Positions 23,701-32,935 of a DNA stretch of 64,000 bases are shown here, in pieces. Source of the DNA: Chelonoidis abingdonii (Eukaryota; Chordata; Testudines; Testudinidae); NCBI RefSeq assembly GCF_003597395.2, contig NC_133774.1, positions 32,151,368 to 32,215,367 of the forward strand, written 5' to 3'. How positions within the stretch are numbered: the stretch's first letter is position 1; the number at the start of each line of letters is the position of its first letter. Below the pieces are notes generated by a model. It ran no database searches. It saw only the letters and a program-made list of their open reading frames with translations, and was not told the origin of the DNA. A program made the translations under genes and the position numbers.

Positions 23701-26700
23701 AAAGCCCAAATAGAGAGAGCATCTATTGTTTTTCTCATTTTCGTTGCTGCCAAGCCAAGTTGTACTGTTATGGAATCTAAAGTTGTGACCACTTATAAGA
23801 AAAATCCAGATATTTCTATCCTCATTGGTCCCTGCCATGCTATATCATCTGTGAAACTGAAGTCAATAAAATGACTGTAAGAGTATTAGGGAGAGGTGTC
23901 ATATGGGAAATAGGTACTTCATCTTTGGTTTAATTAAACCAAGTACTGATGCAGAGTTAATACTATTTTAAAAAAAAAAAAAAAAAAAAAAAAGGCAGCC
24001 TAGTAGTTATGAAATGTATCCGAGTTACTCTTTAAATAGAGGGCCTTTCCCTTTGCTAATCTATCATGCTTCTAAAGAAAAAAAACTTTGTTTAATGCAT
24101 AATAGGTTAGAACTGAAGAGTAAATATGGTGTGATCAGTCTGACTTTTAAAAGTGCTTGAAATTACAAAGCTGCCTCAACCAGATCAGGGGTTCTCAAAC
24201 TGTGCGTCAGGACCCCACAGTGGGTCATGATCCCATTTTAATGGGGTTACCAGGGCTGGCTTAAACTTGCTGAGGTGGAAGCCCAAGCCTGATGGGTGGT
24301 AGGGATCAGGTTACAGGCCCCCTGCATGGGGCTGAAGCCTTTGGGCTTTGAATTTAACCCCCTGGCTACCCCCTCACCACCACCACCTGGGGTAGCAGGG
24401 CTCAGGTGGGCTCAGGCTTCAATCCCCTCTCCTGGGGTCATACAGTAATTTTTGTTGTCAGAAGGGGGTCATGGTGCAATGAAGTTTGAGAACCCCTGAC
24501 CTAGATAAACTCACTTTGGAAAACCTGACATTTCAAATGCTTAATTTTCATATTTCTTTGGGTACCTGTATATATCTTTTAAAGCTAAAACTAGCTGAGT
24601 TTTTCCCATAATTTAATCAACCTGCTTTTGCAGTTTACCTTTTGGCACCAGTCTATCCTATATTAGTATTGGTGAACAACTCCAGTCTTGCTATCTGAAT
24701 CAGCAAAAATTATGAAATACATAGAATATTAAATGGCACTTATTAATCTGGTAATTGTATGTGTAAAATCATATTTTAACCTAAAAATATAGTCTATACA
24801 CTAGAATTTTTTGGCTGTGGTATATGATAGTAAGCAGCTGAAATCAGTATTCCAAAAAAATGAGGTGTTACAGTGGAATTTTGGCAGTTAAATTCTACTC
24901 CATGTTGGGTGCATATAGATCAAATTTCTCTTACACAAATCTTCATGGAAGGTGGAATTTGATTATAAGCCAGTTTACTATGCAATAAGGTGAACTGTTT
25001 TTGAAAACAGCCTCATGAGCTTGTATTGTACATTATAATGAAACACAAAAGATGAACAGTTGCTATGGGGATCAAGCTAATGGTTTTATCCTGAACTAGT
25101 AAACATTACAGGCACACGAAATCTAATGTTCTTGCTCTAGCACTTGGCCTTTCAGATATGTCTTGTGCTAAATTCTAACAGTTTATATCTAAAGAAATAA
25201 TGCCAAATGTACTTGCATAATATCAGAGACTAGAGATTTTTTTTATCCAAGACACATTACAAAAAGTAGACCCACATATTGATCATTAGTATTGCACTAC
25301 TTGTATCTGATCAAAATAATAAAAAAACTAATTGTTGAGAAATAGAGATACTGTGTATATTTGAGCAAACGTTCATATTCACAATCTGTACAATTCTAAT
25401 TCCATAAAGAATTTATAAATATTAAATGAGACCTCAGTTGGAAAGAAGACATGGTTCAAGAGAACTTAATTCACTTAGCTATAGATGCTGTTAGCTTATA
25501 GCTAGCTTCTGGTAGTGGAAGCAATTTCTAAAGTAATGACACCATGTTTAGGTAATGCAAATCCCCTAATTAATACATCTGTATAAAACAGTAAGAAGAT
25601 GGTTTTGCATCAAATTGTGTATGTGTAATAGTATATGCTAATCACATGTGATCCCAACTTATCTTTTTTTTGTGGTGTACCTGTAACATTGAAATTGATG
25701 GTCTCATCTTTACAAGTCACTAGAATCTTAGTGACATTGTAGTGACATTGATATATAAGACTAACATTTGTTTTCATTCTCTGACTCTACTGGGTTATTT
25801 TATAATTTTAGTAGTGAGCATTGCTTAAGGAAGCATATGTATTCAATATTTGTGCTGCAAGTACAGTTCTCTGCATATGCTATTGTGCATGCACAACAAC
25901 ATGATATAGTATAAAAGGAGAACCATTTTGTTTGTCCCAATAAAAGATTTAGCTTGTGTCTCTAACCATTTTATTTAGCATTCAACAATAATGGTGAATT
26001 AAACTTGAATTAACAGAACATATTCTTGAATTGTAATGAAAAAGTGCATTCCCTTATTGACAAAGTCACTTCACCAAAAGAGGATTTATGGAAAATTCAG
26101 TTATCCTCTAAATAGAAGGTGCTGGGCTGTCAAAGGTCTGATTCCCTCCCCCCAGAAATAGTGTCTGCAGGACATACCAAATGTATGGTGCTGTATATTG
26201 TATCTAATTTTAAACATGCAGTTTTGTGCAAGATGGGTAACCTTTGCGGGCAGACTCGGTTCCATGAAAATCTATGTGCATTGAAAAGGTTAGTTTTGTG
26301 TTCAGATTTGTGAGCATATACATTAGCATAATTTTGAAAGTGGTCCTTAAGGTATATGACACACAACTTTTCTTGGGGGTGGGTGAGGTGAGGATGTCGT
26401 TAGATTATTATGTAAAATGTTATGACTAAACAATCTAAAACTATCTTGTTCCTTGAGAATAAGCAGTTTAGGTTTGTAAATGTCTGTATTTCAAGCCCCT
26501 GTGTAATATGAATATTACTTATGCCTTGTGTAACTAGGGTGTAATTTCATTTACAGGATTCTGGTGTGAGGCAGATGTGACCCGTCCCTTTGTATCGCAG
26601 GCTGTGATCACTGATGGAAAATACTTTGCTTTCTTTTGTTATCAGCTGAATACCTTAGCACTAACTGTACAAGCTGATCAAAATAATCCTCGGAAGAATA

Positions 26701-26825
26701 TCTGTTGGGGAACAGAAAGTAAGCCCTTATATGAAGCTGTGGAAGGCAATAACGTAAAAGGTTTTAATGATGAAATTCTGCTTCAGTTAGTTCAGTTTCT
26801 GCTAAACAGGCCAGAGCAATTGTAA
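14223..26825 (+). CDS. MRPS30: Mitochondrial ribosomal protein S30 (mL65), five coding exons
   Basis: The joined exons (14223-14769, 15017-15162, 21734-21839, 22748-22924, 26557-26825) give 1245 nt, 414 residues plus TAA. The human protein is about 439 residues. The product belongs to the PDCD9/MRPS30 family. It is nuclear-encoded and works in the mitochondrial ribosome; cryo-EM work places it in the large subunit as mL65, paired with mL37. The first 19 residues hold four Arg and no acidic residue, as expected of a mitochondrial presequence. Conserved family blocks are visible: [19 protein letters not shown] near residues 82-102, QEHFYQRKR in late exon 1, [12 protein letters not shown] in exon 4, and [21 protein letters not shown] plus [16 protein letters not shown] in exon 5. 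The ATG at 14223 is the first in the CpG-rich region and sits in a YY1-type context. An uninterrupted frame continues past exon 1 to 14846 but is intronic read-through. No frameshift or internal stop is seen, so the gene looks intact. Confidence 0.96.
15017..15162 (+). CDS. MRPS30: MRPS30 coding exon 2
   Basis: Acceptor TTTCAG|ATTTAA and donor CAGAG|GTATGA. The exon runs from the end of codon 183 to codon 231 and ends in phase 0. It contains the family-typical FYW-RGE and QIDDKP-QIR stretches. Intron 1 before it is only 247 bp. Confidence 0.95.
15481..16352 (+). mobile_element. CR1 LINE 3' fragment in MRPS30 intron 2
   Basis: Begins in the reverse-transcriptase C-terminus ([19 protein letters not shown], from 15509) and continues through HLEYSVRF and a 3' UTR containing GACCAATGGTCTGAC, ending at CATTCTTAC, near 16350. 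It is the same CR1 type as the antisense copy at 9088-10665, in the opposite orientation. Frameshifts and stops are frequent. Confidence 0.85.
16407..16533 (-). mobile_element. Penelope-like element 3' tail, reversed
   Basis: Reverse of the tail seen at 62578-62665: GCATCTGATGAAGTGGG, CATGAAAGCTTAT, AAATAAATTTGTTAGTCTC, AAGGTGCCACAA. It extends left to TGTTAGTCTGTATCAG. The hammerhead-like core elements lie at 16517-16523 (reversed CTGATGA) and 16496-16499 (reversed GAAA). It meets the forward partial copy at 16534. Confidence 0.8.
16534..16606 (+). mobile_element. Penelope-like element 3' tail, forward partial copy
   Basis: Reads TTATAGCCCACGAAAGCTTATGCCC then AATAAATTTGTTAGTCTCC and AAGGTGCCACAAGGACTC. 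It is truncated within the hammerhead-like stem II, and lies head-to-head with the reversed copy, forming an inverted pair. Confidence 0.8.
16940..17160 (-). mobile_element. Transposon Myb/SANT-like domain fragment
   Basis: Reverse frame 17176-16946 contains [20 protein letters not shown], resembling the KVK-LRQAYQK-REANG-SG stretch of the Myb/SANT-like DNA-binding protein of PIF/Harbinger-type elements. Flanks are degenerate. The 147-codon forward frame over it is a shadow. Confidence 0.5.
17160..17395. mobile_element. Foldback MITE
   Basis: The two halves are inverted: ATTCAATTAAAAACC...GGCTAAGGGCCTGTTTAATTGCGGTG on the left and CACTGCAATTAAACAGCCCCTTAG...CACAGGTTTTTAAGT on the right. It ends in TAGACATACCCTAA. 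It probably belongs to the PIF/Harbinger-type MITEs common here. Confidence 0.6.
17722..17935. mobile_element. MITE-like repeat
   Basis: Starts AAGGTCGACATAGGTAATGTC with CTACACTTGAACTGC and ends near CTAACTTTGTAGTGTTGAAC, giving partial inverted symmetry with TAGTGT/ACACTT blocks. This resembles other CTACACT-ended turtle MITEs, but is assigned tentatively. Confidence 0.4.
18697..18724. repeat. Simple repeat C9A19
   Basis: Homopolymer junction of nine C followed by about nineteen A, inside intron 2. Confidence 0.9.
19272..19442 (+). pseudogene. Myb/SANT-like DNA-binding ORF remnant of the Harbinger element
   Basis: A 56-codon frame starts [20 protein letters not shown] and has the spaced tryptophans (AWT, AVWE) of a Myb/SANT-like helix, then a TGA. 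In PIF/Harbinger elements such a protein assists transposase binding and import. Downstream, the SNGRSG-type piece appears in another frame, so the original ORF is frameshifted. Confidence 0.55.
20430..20545 (+). repeat. 60 bp internal direct repeat in the Harbinger element
   Basis: GCAGCAGACAGTACAGAGGAAC followed by GATAACCATC-TTTCA at about 20441 recurs at about 20501 as GCAGCAGACAGTACAGAACGAC then GATAACCGTCTCTATCA. A third, weaker copy is GATGGTACAGAAACGGCGGTAACC near 19900. Confidence 0.65.
21035..21733. other. End of MRPS30 intron 2
   Basis: No repeat recognised. A pyrimidine-rich run, TTTCTTTCTCTCTCGTTCC, precedes the exon 3 acceptor and would serve as the polypyrimidine tract. Confidence 0.6.
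21734..21839 (+). CDS. MRPS30: MRPS30 coding exon 3
   Basis: Acceptor TTCAAG|TTTGTA and donor TATAG|GTAAGA. Encodes residues 232-266 plus one base, including VPLDYSVP and [12 protein letters not shown], both matching the family. It follows the 6.57 kb intron 2. Confidence 0.95.
21840..22747. other. MRPS30 intron 3
   Basis: 908 bp GT-AG intron, AT-rich, with T-rich tracts at 21900-21928. No mobile element recognised with confidence. Confidence 0.6.
22748..22924 (+). CDS. MRPS30: MRPS30 coding exon 4
   Basis: Acceptor AACTCAG|GATC and donor TATCAAG|GTGAGG. Completes codon 267 and runs through residue 325. Encodes [24 protein letters not shown] and [14 protein letters not shown], the most conserved core of the family. 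Confidence 0.95.
23515..23697 (-). mobile_element. tRNA-derived SINE with CR1-like tail (turtle Cry type)
   Basis: On the reverse strand it begins near 23697 with a tRNA-like head. Box A is TAGCTGAGTGGTTTGAA (23669-23684) and box B is GAGAGTTCAATCC (23631-23643). A unique middle follows, then a tail, GACCTCCTGAGGTCCCTTCCAACCCTGATATTCTAT, that matches the CR1 3' end. This head-plus-tail structure is that of the tRNA-derived SINEs described in cryptodiran turtles, mobilised by CR1 enzymes. It lies in MRPS30 intron 4. Confidence 0.85.
23970..23993 (+). repeat. Poly(A) tract, A24
   Basis: Homopolymer within intron 4; not clearly the tail of a particular retroelement. Confidence 0.9.
24186..24498. 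mobile_element. hAT-type MITE, 313 bp
   Basis: Terminal inverted repeats CAGGGGTTCTCAAACT and AGTTTGAGAACCCCTG (left copy CAGGGGTTCTCAAACTGTG, right copy GAAGTTTGAGAACCCCTG). The flanking 8-mers AACCAGAT and ACCTAGAT agree at six of eight positions, consistent with an old hAT duplication. The interior is GC-rich and carries no ORF. Confidence 0.8.
24500..26556. other. Rest of MRPS30 intron 4
   Basis: AT-rich. At 25830-25980, GTATAAAAGGAG followed by CCCAATAAAAGATTTAGC mimics a TATA box and poly(A) signal in LTR spacing and may be an LTR remnant; confidence in that is low. The frames at 26119-26366 are chance. Confidence 0.4.
26557..26825 (+). CDS. MRPS30: MRPS30 coding exon 5 (terminal)
   Basis: Acceptor TTTACAG|GATT. 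Encodes residues 326-414 and the TAA at 26823-26825. Contains the [17 protein letters not shown] block and [20 protein letters not shown] near the C-terminus. The protein ends a few residues earlier than the human form. Confidence 0.96.
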
Positions 26826-27032
26826 ATTAGGCTACCAAAGGCTTGTTTAAATGCCTGGGCTTCACATCACATTTCATTTGACTTCTGATGGAATGGTTCT
26901 TCATGTTTATTCAAGGGTGTGTGTGTGAGAGAGAGAGAGAGACTGTAAACAAGAAAATGTATTCTGTGATTTCTTGTGGGGCTTATTCTCACACACTCAC
27001 CAAAATATGTGGTGCTGTACCTTGAAAATAAA
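26826..27032 (+). terminator. MRPS30: MRPS30 3' UTR and poly(A) signal
   Basis: AATAAA lies at 27027-27032, about 200 bp after the stop codon, and is followed by a T-rich stretch. Cleavage is expected shortly after, near 27045-27055. The UTR includes a (GT)n(GA)n microsatellite at 26917-26942. Confidence 0.75.
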
Positions 27033-27484
27033 CATCGACTAACTTAATGTCTTTTGTATACTTGTGTTTGAAGTAAGGTACCTTGATTTTTTTAAATAGA
27101 GCCCAAAAAATGACCTGGATTCTGTTTCAACAAACTGAGATTTCCTTATGCAAACTTGATGGGCAGTAGAACAGTGTTGTCCACGTAGACTGTAAACTCC
27201 TTGGAAGAGGCAGTCGCAACACAATTGAAGTACTTACAAAACTTGATAGTGGTTTTTGCACAAGTTTTCTGATAACACGCTGTAACGTCATCTTGTAAAA
27301 TCTTTTCTAATGCTAAAGCATTGTTTTAGCTATGACTTCAGGGGCGGAGTTGGGAGTTTAGTAAGCGGGTAGGTTTCTTTTCAAGTAATTGATTTATCCT
27401 CAAATAATTTACATAAGACTACATAAATTCTGGTGAACATCTTATTGTTAAGTACTTCCTATTTACAGAGTTGAGTCCACAGGT

Positions 27485-27580
27485 TTCATAGTTTCCCAGG
27501 CCAGAATGGACCATTGTGATCCTGTAATCTGACCTCCGGTATAAGACCAGCCATAGAACTTCCCCAATTAATTCCTAGAG
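27485..27580 (-). mobile_element. CR1 fragment, part 1 (interrupted)
   Basis: TTTCCCAGGCCAGAATGGACC, CTGACCTCCGGTATAAGACC and CCATAGAACTTCCCCAATTAATTCC are reversed CR1 3' sequence. The copy continues at 27780 after the hAT insertion. Confidence 0.75.
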
Positions 27581-27771
27581 CAGGGATCGGCAACCTTTTG
27601 GCATATGGCCCATCAGGAAAAGCCGCTAGCAGGTTGGGACAGTTTGTTTACCTGCAGCGTCTGCAGGTTCTGCCAGTCACAGCTCCCACTGTCCGCAGTT
27701 CGCCCTTCCAGGCCAATGGGGGCTGCGGGAAGCAGCATGGGCCGAGGCATGCCAAAGATTGCCAATCACTG
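27581..27771. mobile_element. hAT-type MITE, 191 bp, inside CR1
   Basis: Begins CAGGGATCGGCAACCTTTTGG and ends GCCAAAGATTGCCAATCACTG. An exact 8 bp duplication, TCCTAGAG, flanks it (27573-27580 and 27772-27779). It is a shorter relative of the palindromic element at 60503-60837, sharing ends and the CTGCAGCGTCTGCAGGTTC region but lacking most of the second half. Confidence 0.88.
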
Positions 27772-27779
27772 TCCTAGAG

Positions 27780-27860
27780 CATATCTTTTAGAAAAACATC
27801 CAATCTTAATTTTACAATTGTCAGTGATGGAGAATCCACCACAGCCCTTGTAATTGTCTG
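27780..27860 (-). mobile_element. CR1 fragment, part 2
   Basis: CTTTTAGAAAAACATCCAATC then TTGTCAGTGATGGAGAATCC continue the reversed CR1 3' region started at 27485. Confidence 0.7.
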
Positions 27861-27869
27861 TCTTTTTCC

Positions 27870-28150
27870 TTTATGCCACTTTTACTGGTGAGGGTTGTGG
27901 CGGCAGCATGGAGAGGTAGGAAGAACCAGACCTCCCTTTCCTCCGCAACAGATTCCAGCTTCTTTTGGGGGATTCCCCAGCATTCCCAGGCCAGCCTCAG
28001 GATCTCCTCCCAGTAGGATGTGCCCAGTAGAGTTCCAAAGGAAACCTCCCTGGGGACATCCTTATCAGGTGCCAGAACCACCTCAGCTGGCTCCTCTCAA
28101 TCCAGAGCAGTCATGGCTCTACTTCCAGGCTCTCCTAAATAGCTGAACTC
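27870..28150 (-). mobile_element. Non-LTR retrotransposon C-terminal fragment (Rex1/RTE-like)
   Basis: The reverse frame 28081-27821 includes DVPREVSFGTLLGTSYWEE and LRLAWECWGIPQKKLESVAE, then EREVWF. This resembles the RLAWE-LGIPPEELEEVAGEREVW end of Rex1/RTE-like LINE proteins found in fish and reptiles. The forward strand shows the matching CCAGCCTCAGGATCTCCTCC and CACCTCAGCTGGCTCCTCTC. Clade assignment is from memory. Confidence 0.55.
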
Positions 28151-30056
28151 CTCTGTCTTTACAACTGGCATTTCATAAGGAATTAAGAAAAACTGACAGA
28201 CAGTAGGTGGCACTGTTTACCATTCTGTTGCAGAAGAAGAAATGAAATTGTCTTTGCCTTATATTTTTTCACTGATTTCCAAAGCTGAGACATCATAAAT
28301 ATGCACAATAGTCTCCAGTACATTAGATCACTTACTAAAGTTAAAATAACTTAACTGTAGAATGGCATTAATCTTTCTTTTTTGTACTGTCTAGTCCATA
28401 GTATTTAAGAGTGAAATACACTGACAATGAAGGAAATCTCTAGTATTGTTGAAAGTGGGAATATATGACTGCTAAATGTTTAAATCTAGAACATCACAAA
28501 CTGCTAGATTCCTGTTCTTTAGCTCCATTCAGCAGAAACATTTGATGCTACTACTTTAAATCTCATGGGGACCAACTTTATTTCTTTTACATCTTATTCT
28601 GCAGGGTTTGGTGTCTGACAGAATTTTAAAAAAAATCAATTCAAGGGAGTCATAAGGGAGTGAAACTTACAAAGTTGGTTGTTTTTAGCTTTCTATTAAT
28701 TTTAACCTGTGCCTGTAGGCAAGGAATATGAGGGAGGTAAGGAAGAATTCAGAATTAAATCATATTTTTTGGGTAATAGGGGAAACTATTTGTCTTTCTC
28801 CTTTATAATCCCAACTGCTGAACTATTTTGCTTTATTTAAAAAAAAAAAAAAAAAAAAATTTTAACAACCCTCAAGCAGATACCAAGTTTGGGAAATATC
28901 AGCTGTTCTGGTCTCTACATTCTGAGACTGAAAATAGGGGACCTGTTCTGGAAACCTTTTTGCAGCCTTCTCTAAATTCCATGCAAGAATGCTGGAGTCT
29001 GAAGACTATGTACCCTTCCCTTTATGCCGACATAGAACTAGATACAGTCTAGTCCAAAACTACTGACATGTAAGTAACTCTCCATCTTCCTCCATTCAAG
29101 AACAGGCAGTGTTGATGTTTAATATCGGCGCGGCTCTTGTCTAGGTACTTGCAATTCTTTTTAGTTTATCAGTTTTCATTTTTAATCTGCACATATAAAT
29201 AGGAAAGCTCTAGGGTGAGCTGAAATGTTCTTTGCAAGTTAACATTAGTCTTTGTTGCCCCATTTACCCTTTGAACTTTATTTTATTGGCATAGATCTTA
29301 TCCTGCCTCATTACTCTCCATCCCTACTGATCTGTGCTGGCTTTTACTTGCCTTATTAAGGGCTAAATTCTGTCTTTTGGGGGCACAACAAGGGTGAAAA
29401 GGAGATACTGCCCACTGCCCTTCTGCAAAAGAACTTTTGCTTACATTTCTGCTTATTTTGTATTTATTTCATATTCAATTAACCTATGATCATTAGAGTC
29501 TGGATGATTCCTACTGTCAAGGATCAGGAAATTACCTGACCAGTTTTTAAATGTATGGAGTTACTAAACAGCCTGTTCCCTTTTGGAAGAGGGACATGTG
29601 GCCTTTCAGTTAAATGAATGTCTCAGCCCTCCCCACTATGCAGTTCCTATCTGTGTGGAGGGATATAGCAGCACAGAGAGACTAAGGTTCCTTACACCCT
29701 AACAGTACAACTCCTCTTTGAGCCTTCCTAGCATGTATTTTGCTGCTACCCACCCATTCTTTGGGCTACTGGGAGGGGGAATAGCCAAAAACTGTGGTAA
29801 TACTAAATGTGCAATCTGAGGAAAAATTCTGCTGCCAGTTCTGCAGGTCTGGAAGGGAATGATGTGCTATGGATGACCAGCCCCAGCCTTTCCCCCTCTC
29901 CATTTTGCTTCCCATCTGCCAAAAGCCCTGCAGAACCCCTTGTAGTTAATGCAGCAGAGCTTCCACAGGATCAGAAATGGAGCTGGTGCCCATTAAGCCT
30001 TTTGTTCCTCTTTGTGTCCCAACACTCAGCTCGCTTTATACATTAATGCATGGGAA
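28151..30056. other. Intergenic DNA without recognised gene
   Basis: Contains A21 at 28839-28859. The frame at 28828-29052 begins in that A run and the frame at 29807 has no signature. Confidence 0.5.
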
Positions 30057-30058
30057 TA

Positions 30059-30375
30059 CAGTAGAACCTCAGAGTTACAAACTGACCAGTTAACCACACA
30101 CCTCACTTGGAATCGGAAGTACACATTCAGGCAGCAGCAAAGACACCCCTTCCTTCCCCCTCCGCCACAAGAAAAAATAAAAAATCAAATACAGTACAGT
30201 ACTGTGTTTAAACATAAACTACTAAAAGAAAGAGAGCAGAATTTTTCTTCTGCATAGTAAATTTTCAAAGCTCTAGTAAGTCGATGTTCAGTTATTGTTC
30301 TTTCAGAAGTTTGTTTTGTTCAGAGTTATGAACAACCTCTGTTCCTGAGGTGCTTATAACTTAGAGGTTCTAATG
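30059..30375. mobile_element. Mariner/Tigger-type MITE, 317 bp
   Basis: Ends are CAGTAGAACCTCAGAGTTA and TTATAACTTAGAGGTTCTAATG, inverted with few mismatches. TA dinucleotides flank both sides (30057-30058 and 30376-30377), the Tc1/mariner target duplication. The interior is AT-rich with AAATACAGTACAGTACTGTG and no transposase. Confidence 0.8.
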
Positions 30376-30377
30376 TA

Positions 30378-31213
30378 GCATGATGTTATATGTACAGTGC
30401 CTCCTATTGCATAGGTTCTTCAGCATACCATATATCAAATAAAAACAGCATTACTAGAACGGGACAGCTCAAGTGAGTCAGACCAATCTGCAGATTTGAA
30501 GGATTGGGCCCCTAATCTATTTCTAGTCCCACCTTTGTGATAAGTTAAGGGACAGTTATTCAAACAGTATTTGCTACTTATGTTCATTTTCATGTAATGC
30601 CACAGTTGGCATTATTGCTCCTGAGACTTAAAAAAAAAAAAAAAAAAAGAAAAAGAAAAAACCCTCTCAAAAAGAATTTTTATTTTATGTTTTCAAAAGC
30701 TTGGAAGTCCAGGTTGAGACATTCAGAAGAACAGGAAGTTCTCTGTTTTCCATCAGGCTTTACACAATAAAACACATGCTATTTTGCTTTTCTGTTCCTG
30801 TGTCAGGGAAATGGAAAAAGATAGTCAGCAAAAATGCACCTGTACAAGGCTGATAAGTCAGCTATTCACAAAAAATGAACAGAAGCAAAAATCGCCTAGC
30901 CCATCCTTCTTTCTCCAAAAAAGTCATTTGAATGTGCAATACGTTCTTTATCCTAATTGAAAATGCATTGAGTAACCTTTAAAAGTTGTTTTGCTCTACA
31001 GTATTGTACAAAAGATGCCCTCAGTAACAAACATTCATATTTTTGGTAGTGGTTATACCCGCATGTATCATGTGATGATAATAGCCATGTGGTAAATTGT
31101 ACCTAGCTTATATTTTTCAGTTCCTCACCTTCCCTTTGACCACCAGTCCAGCTTCCAGGGCTCATTTTCAAATTCTAGCCTCTGAACATCTTCAAACAGC
31201 TGCCACTTGTTTA
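30378..31213. other. Intergenic DNA
   Basis: Nothing recognised apart from a poly(A) run (30630-30648). Confidence 0.5.
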
Positions 31214-31241
31214 AACCAACCAACCAACCAACCAACCAACC
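31214..31241. repeat. (CCAA)n microsatellite
   Basis: About seven tetranucleotide units. Confidence 0.9.
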
Positions 31242-31386
31242 CCTACCCCACCAACTTTCTCCAAGTGTAGAACTTTCTCTCAAAAATTTACACTGGCCTG
31301 AGATTCAAGACAGGCATACTTAAACCTGCATCAGTGACAAATTTAATGTCTGATTCAGTTTTATGTAGACTTTCAACATTCCTAGG

Positions 31387-32010
31387 CAGGGTTGGCCCTA
31401 GACCAAATGGTGCCCCAGGCAAGGAGTGTCTTTGGCACCCCCCTGCCCCTCCATTTGTTATAATTTTGAATACCTTATTTATTATTGCATTTATAGCCCA
31501 TTTCATGACTTTGATGCATGATTTATCCCTGTCTTATAAGATGATAAATTTGTATGCTAGGATCTGTAAATCTATTTATTGATGTGATATATAAGCAAAC
31601 AAAAAAATGGTTTTCTCTAAGCTTATAGAAACTTTTTAATTTTAGGAATAACTGAAATGTGCTAACATCAAGAAATTGAACTGTGCACGAACATCGAATA
31701 GAGTTACAGTAGGTGACAGCCTTAGAATGTTAATCCTAGTCCTTTAGTTCCAAAGGTGGCTTTTCTCTCCTTTGCCCTTGCGAACTGAAGCACAATGTCC
31801 AAGAGATCCAAAGACTGGCCAATGGCATTTTCAAGCAATAAAATAACTGATGTCAGTCTCTAGTTGGCCATTGTCGATCCAAGATATGTTTTAATGAGCC
31901 TGAGCTTTGAAAAGCTGCAATTACCGCTCACAACCGTGACCGGCGACACGAGCAGTTTCTTCACAGGTATACACACATTAGGAAAAATGTCCTTCAGCTC
32001 AGCGTCATGA
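31387..32010 (-). pseudogene. hAT transposase C-terminal remnant
   Basis: On the reverse strand, from about 31980, the frame reads IFPNVCIPVKKLL, then VTVVSGNCSFSKLRLIKTYL. This matches the S-GE-SFSKLKLIKTYLRS signature of the hATC dimerisation domain. After a TAG at 31862-31860, RLTSVILLLENAIGQSLDLL and DIVLQFARAK follow, as in these proteins. The element's terminal repeat is probably CAGGGTTGGCCCTAG at 31387. Stops and deletions show it is dead; sequence to about 32350 may be its continuation but I could not align it. Confidence 0.65.
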
Positions 32011-32640
32011 ATGAATTAGCAAACTTGGAGTAGAGAGTGTTTCCTGTGTTGCAAAATATGATGGGTGTTGTCCAATTTGAAATAGAGGTGTTTATCATTG
32101 ATGTCCAAACATTCTCCAGGCATCAATGTTCGGTGAAGGTCTGTACATGGCCCTCTAGTAATAAGACTTCCGTAACTTAAGGAAGTGGAGCCTGTGCTTA
32201 TAGGGCAGAAGACTTTGGATTCTATCTCTACTGCTTCCACAAAGTTCTGAGTGGCCATGATGTGTAGTGTAGTGGTCCAAGCTGGCCAAGGATTTGTTAC
32301 AGTACTGTTGCTCTAAATGTTGATTTACACTTAGATAAAACCAGTCAGGTTTAAAAAAACAAAAAACAGACAACCCACTACCAACACCATTATATCATCT
32401 GTCTTTGCCAGTTATGTTTCTTCTTAACTGAGCATCAGTTTAACCATGATTGGGTTCCACAGAAGGAGCCTTCAGTTAAGTGCGTAAAGATCAGACTCTG
32501 GTAGTGTTCACTATTTCCAAAGCTATTTCAGAAGTACTGTTAGGTTCTCCTCTACCATTACATCATTGTAAAATGTTTCAGAGTGGTAGCCGTTGTAACA
32601 ATTTCTCTCCTATTTAGGAGGGAGCTCATTGTAAAGTATC
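32011..32640. other. Possible continuation of the hAT remnant, otherwise nothing
   Basis: Reverse frames at 32016-32373 lack a clear motif. GTTTCAGAGTGGTAGCCGTTG near 32576-32596 resembles the outer end of Penelope-type tails seen elsewhere. Confidence 0.3.
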
Positions 32641-32654
32641 CATGACAGGGCATG

Positions 32655-32935
32655 CTTGTTACTACAGCACTACATTGGTGCAGCTGCACTGATGCAACTA
32701 GGCCACTGTAGCACATCTGGTGAAGATGCGTTATGCTGAAAAGGGAGCGCTCTCCCATTGCATAATTATTCCACTTTGGCAAGAAGCGGAAGTTATGCCG
32801 GCGAGAGAGACTCTCTCCCCAACATAGCACTGGCGTGGACAATGCAAAACTTGCGTTACTTGGGGGAGGGGAGGCTTTTTCACACCCCTCAGCGATATAC
32901 ATTATATTGACTTAGGCGGTAGTGTAGACCTGACC
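32655..32935. mobile_element. MITE-like repeat with CTACACT-type end
   Basis: TGCAGCTGCACTGATGCAAC, CGGCGAGAGAGACTCTCTCC, TTTTTCACACCCCTCAGCG and TAGTGTAGACCTGACC match, from memory, the body and end of a short turtle DNA-transposon derivative. No reliable target duplication was found. Confidence 0.5.

Noticed and set aside
25900..25960. TATA box plus AATAAA as a second promoter or small gene
   Set aside because: Spacing suggests an LTR remnant at best; no ORF or other promoter feature is nearby.
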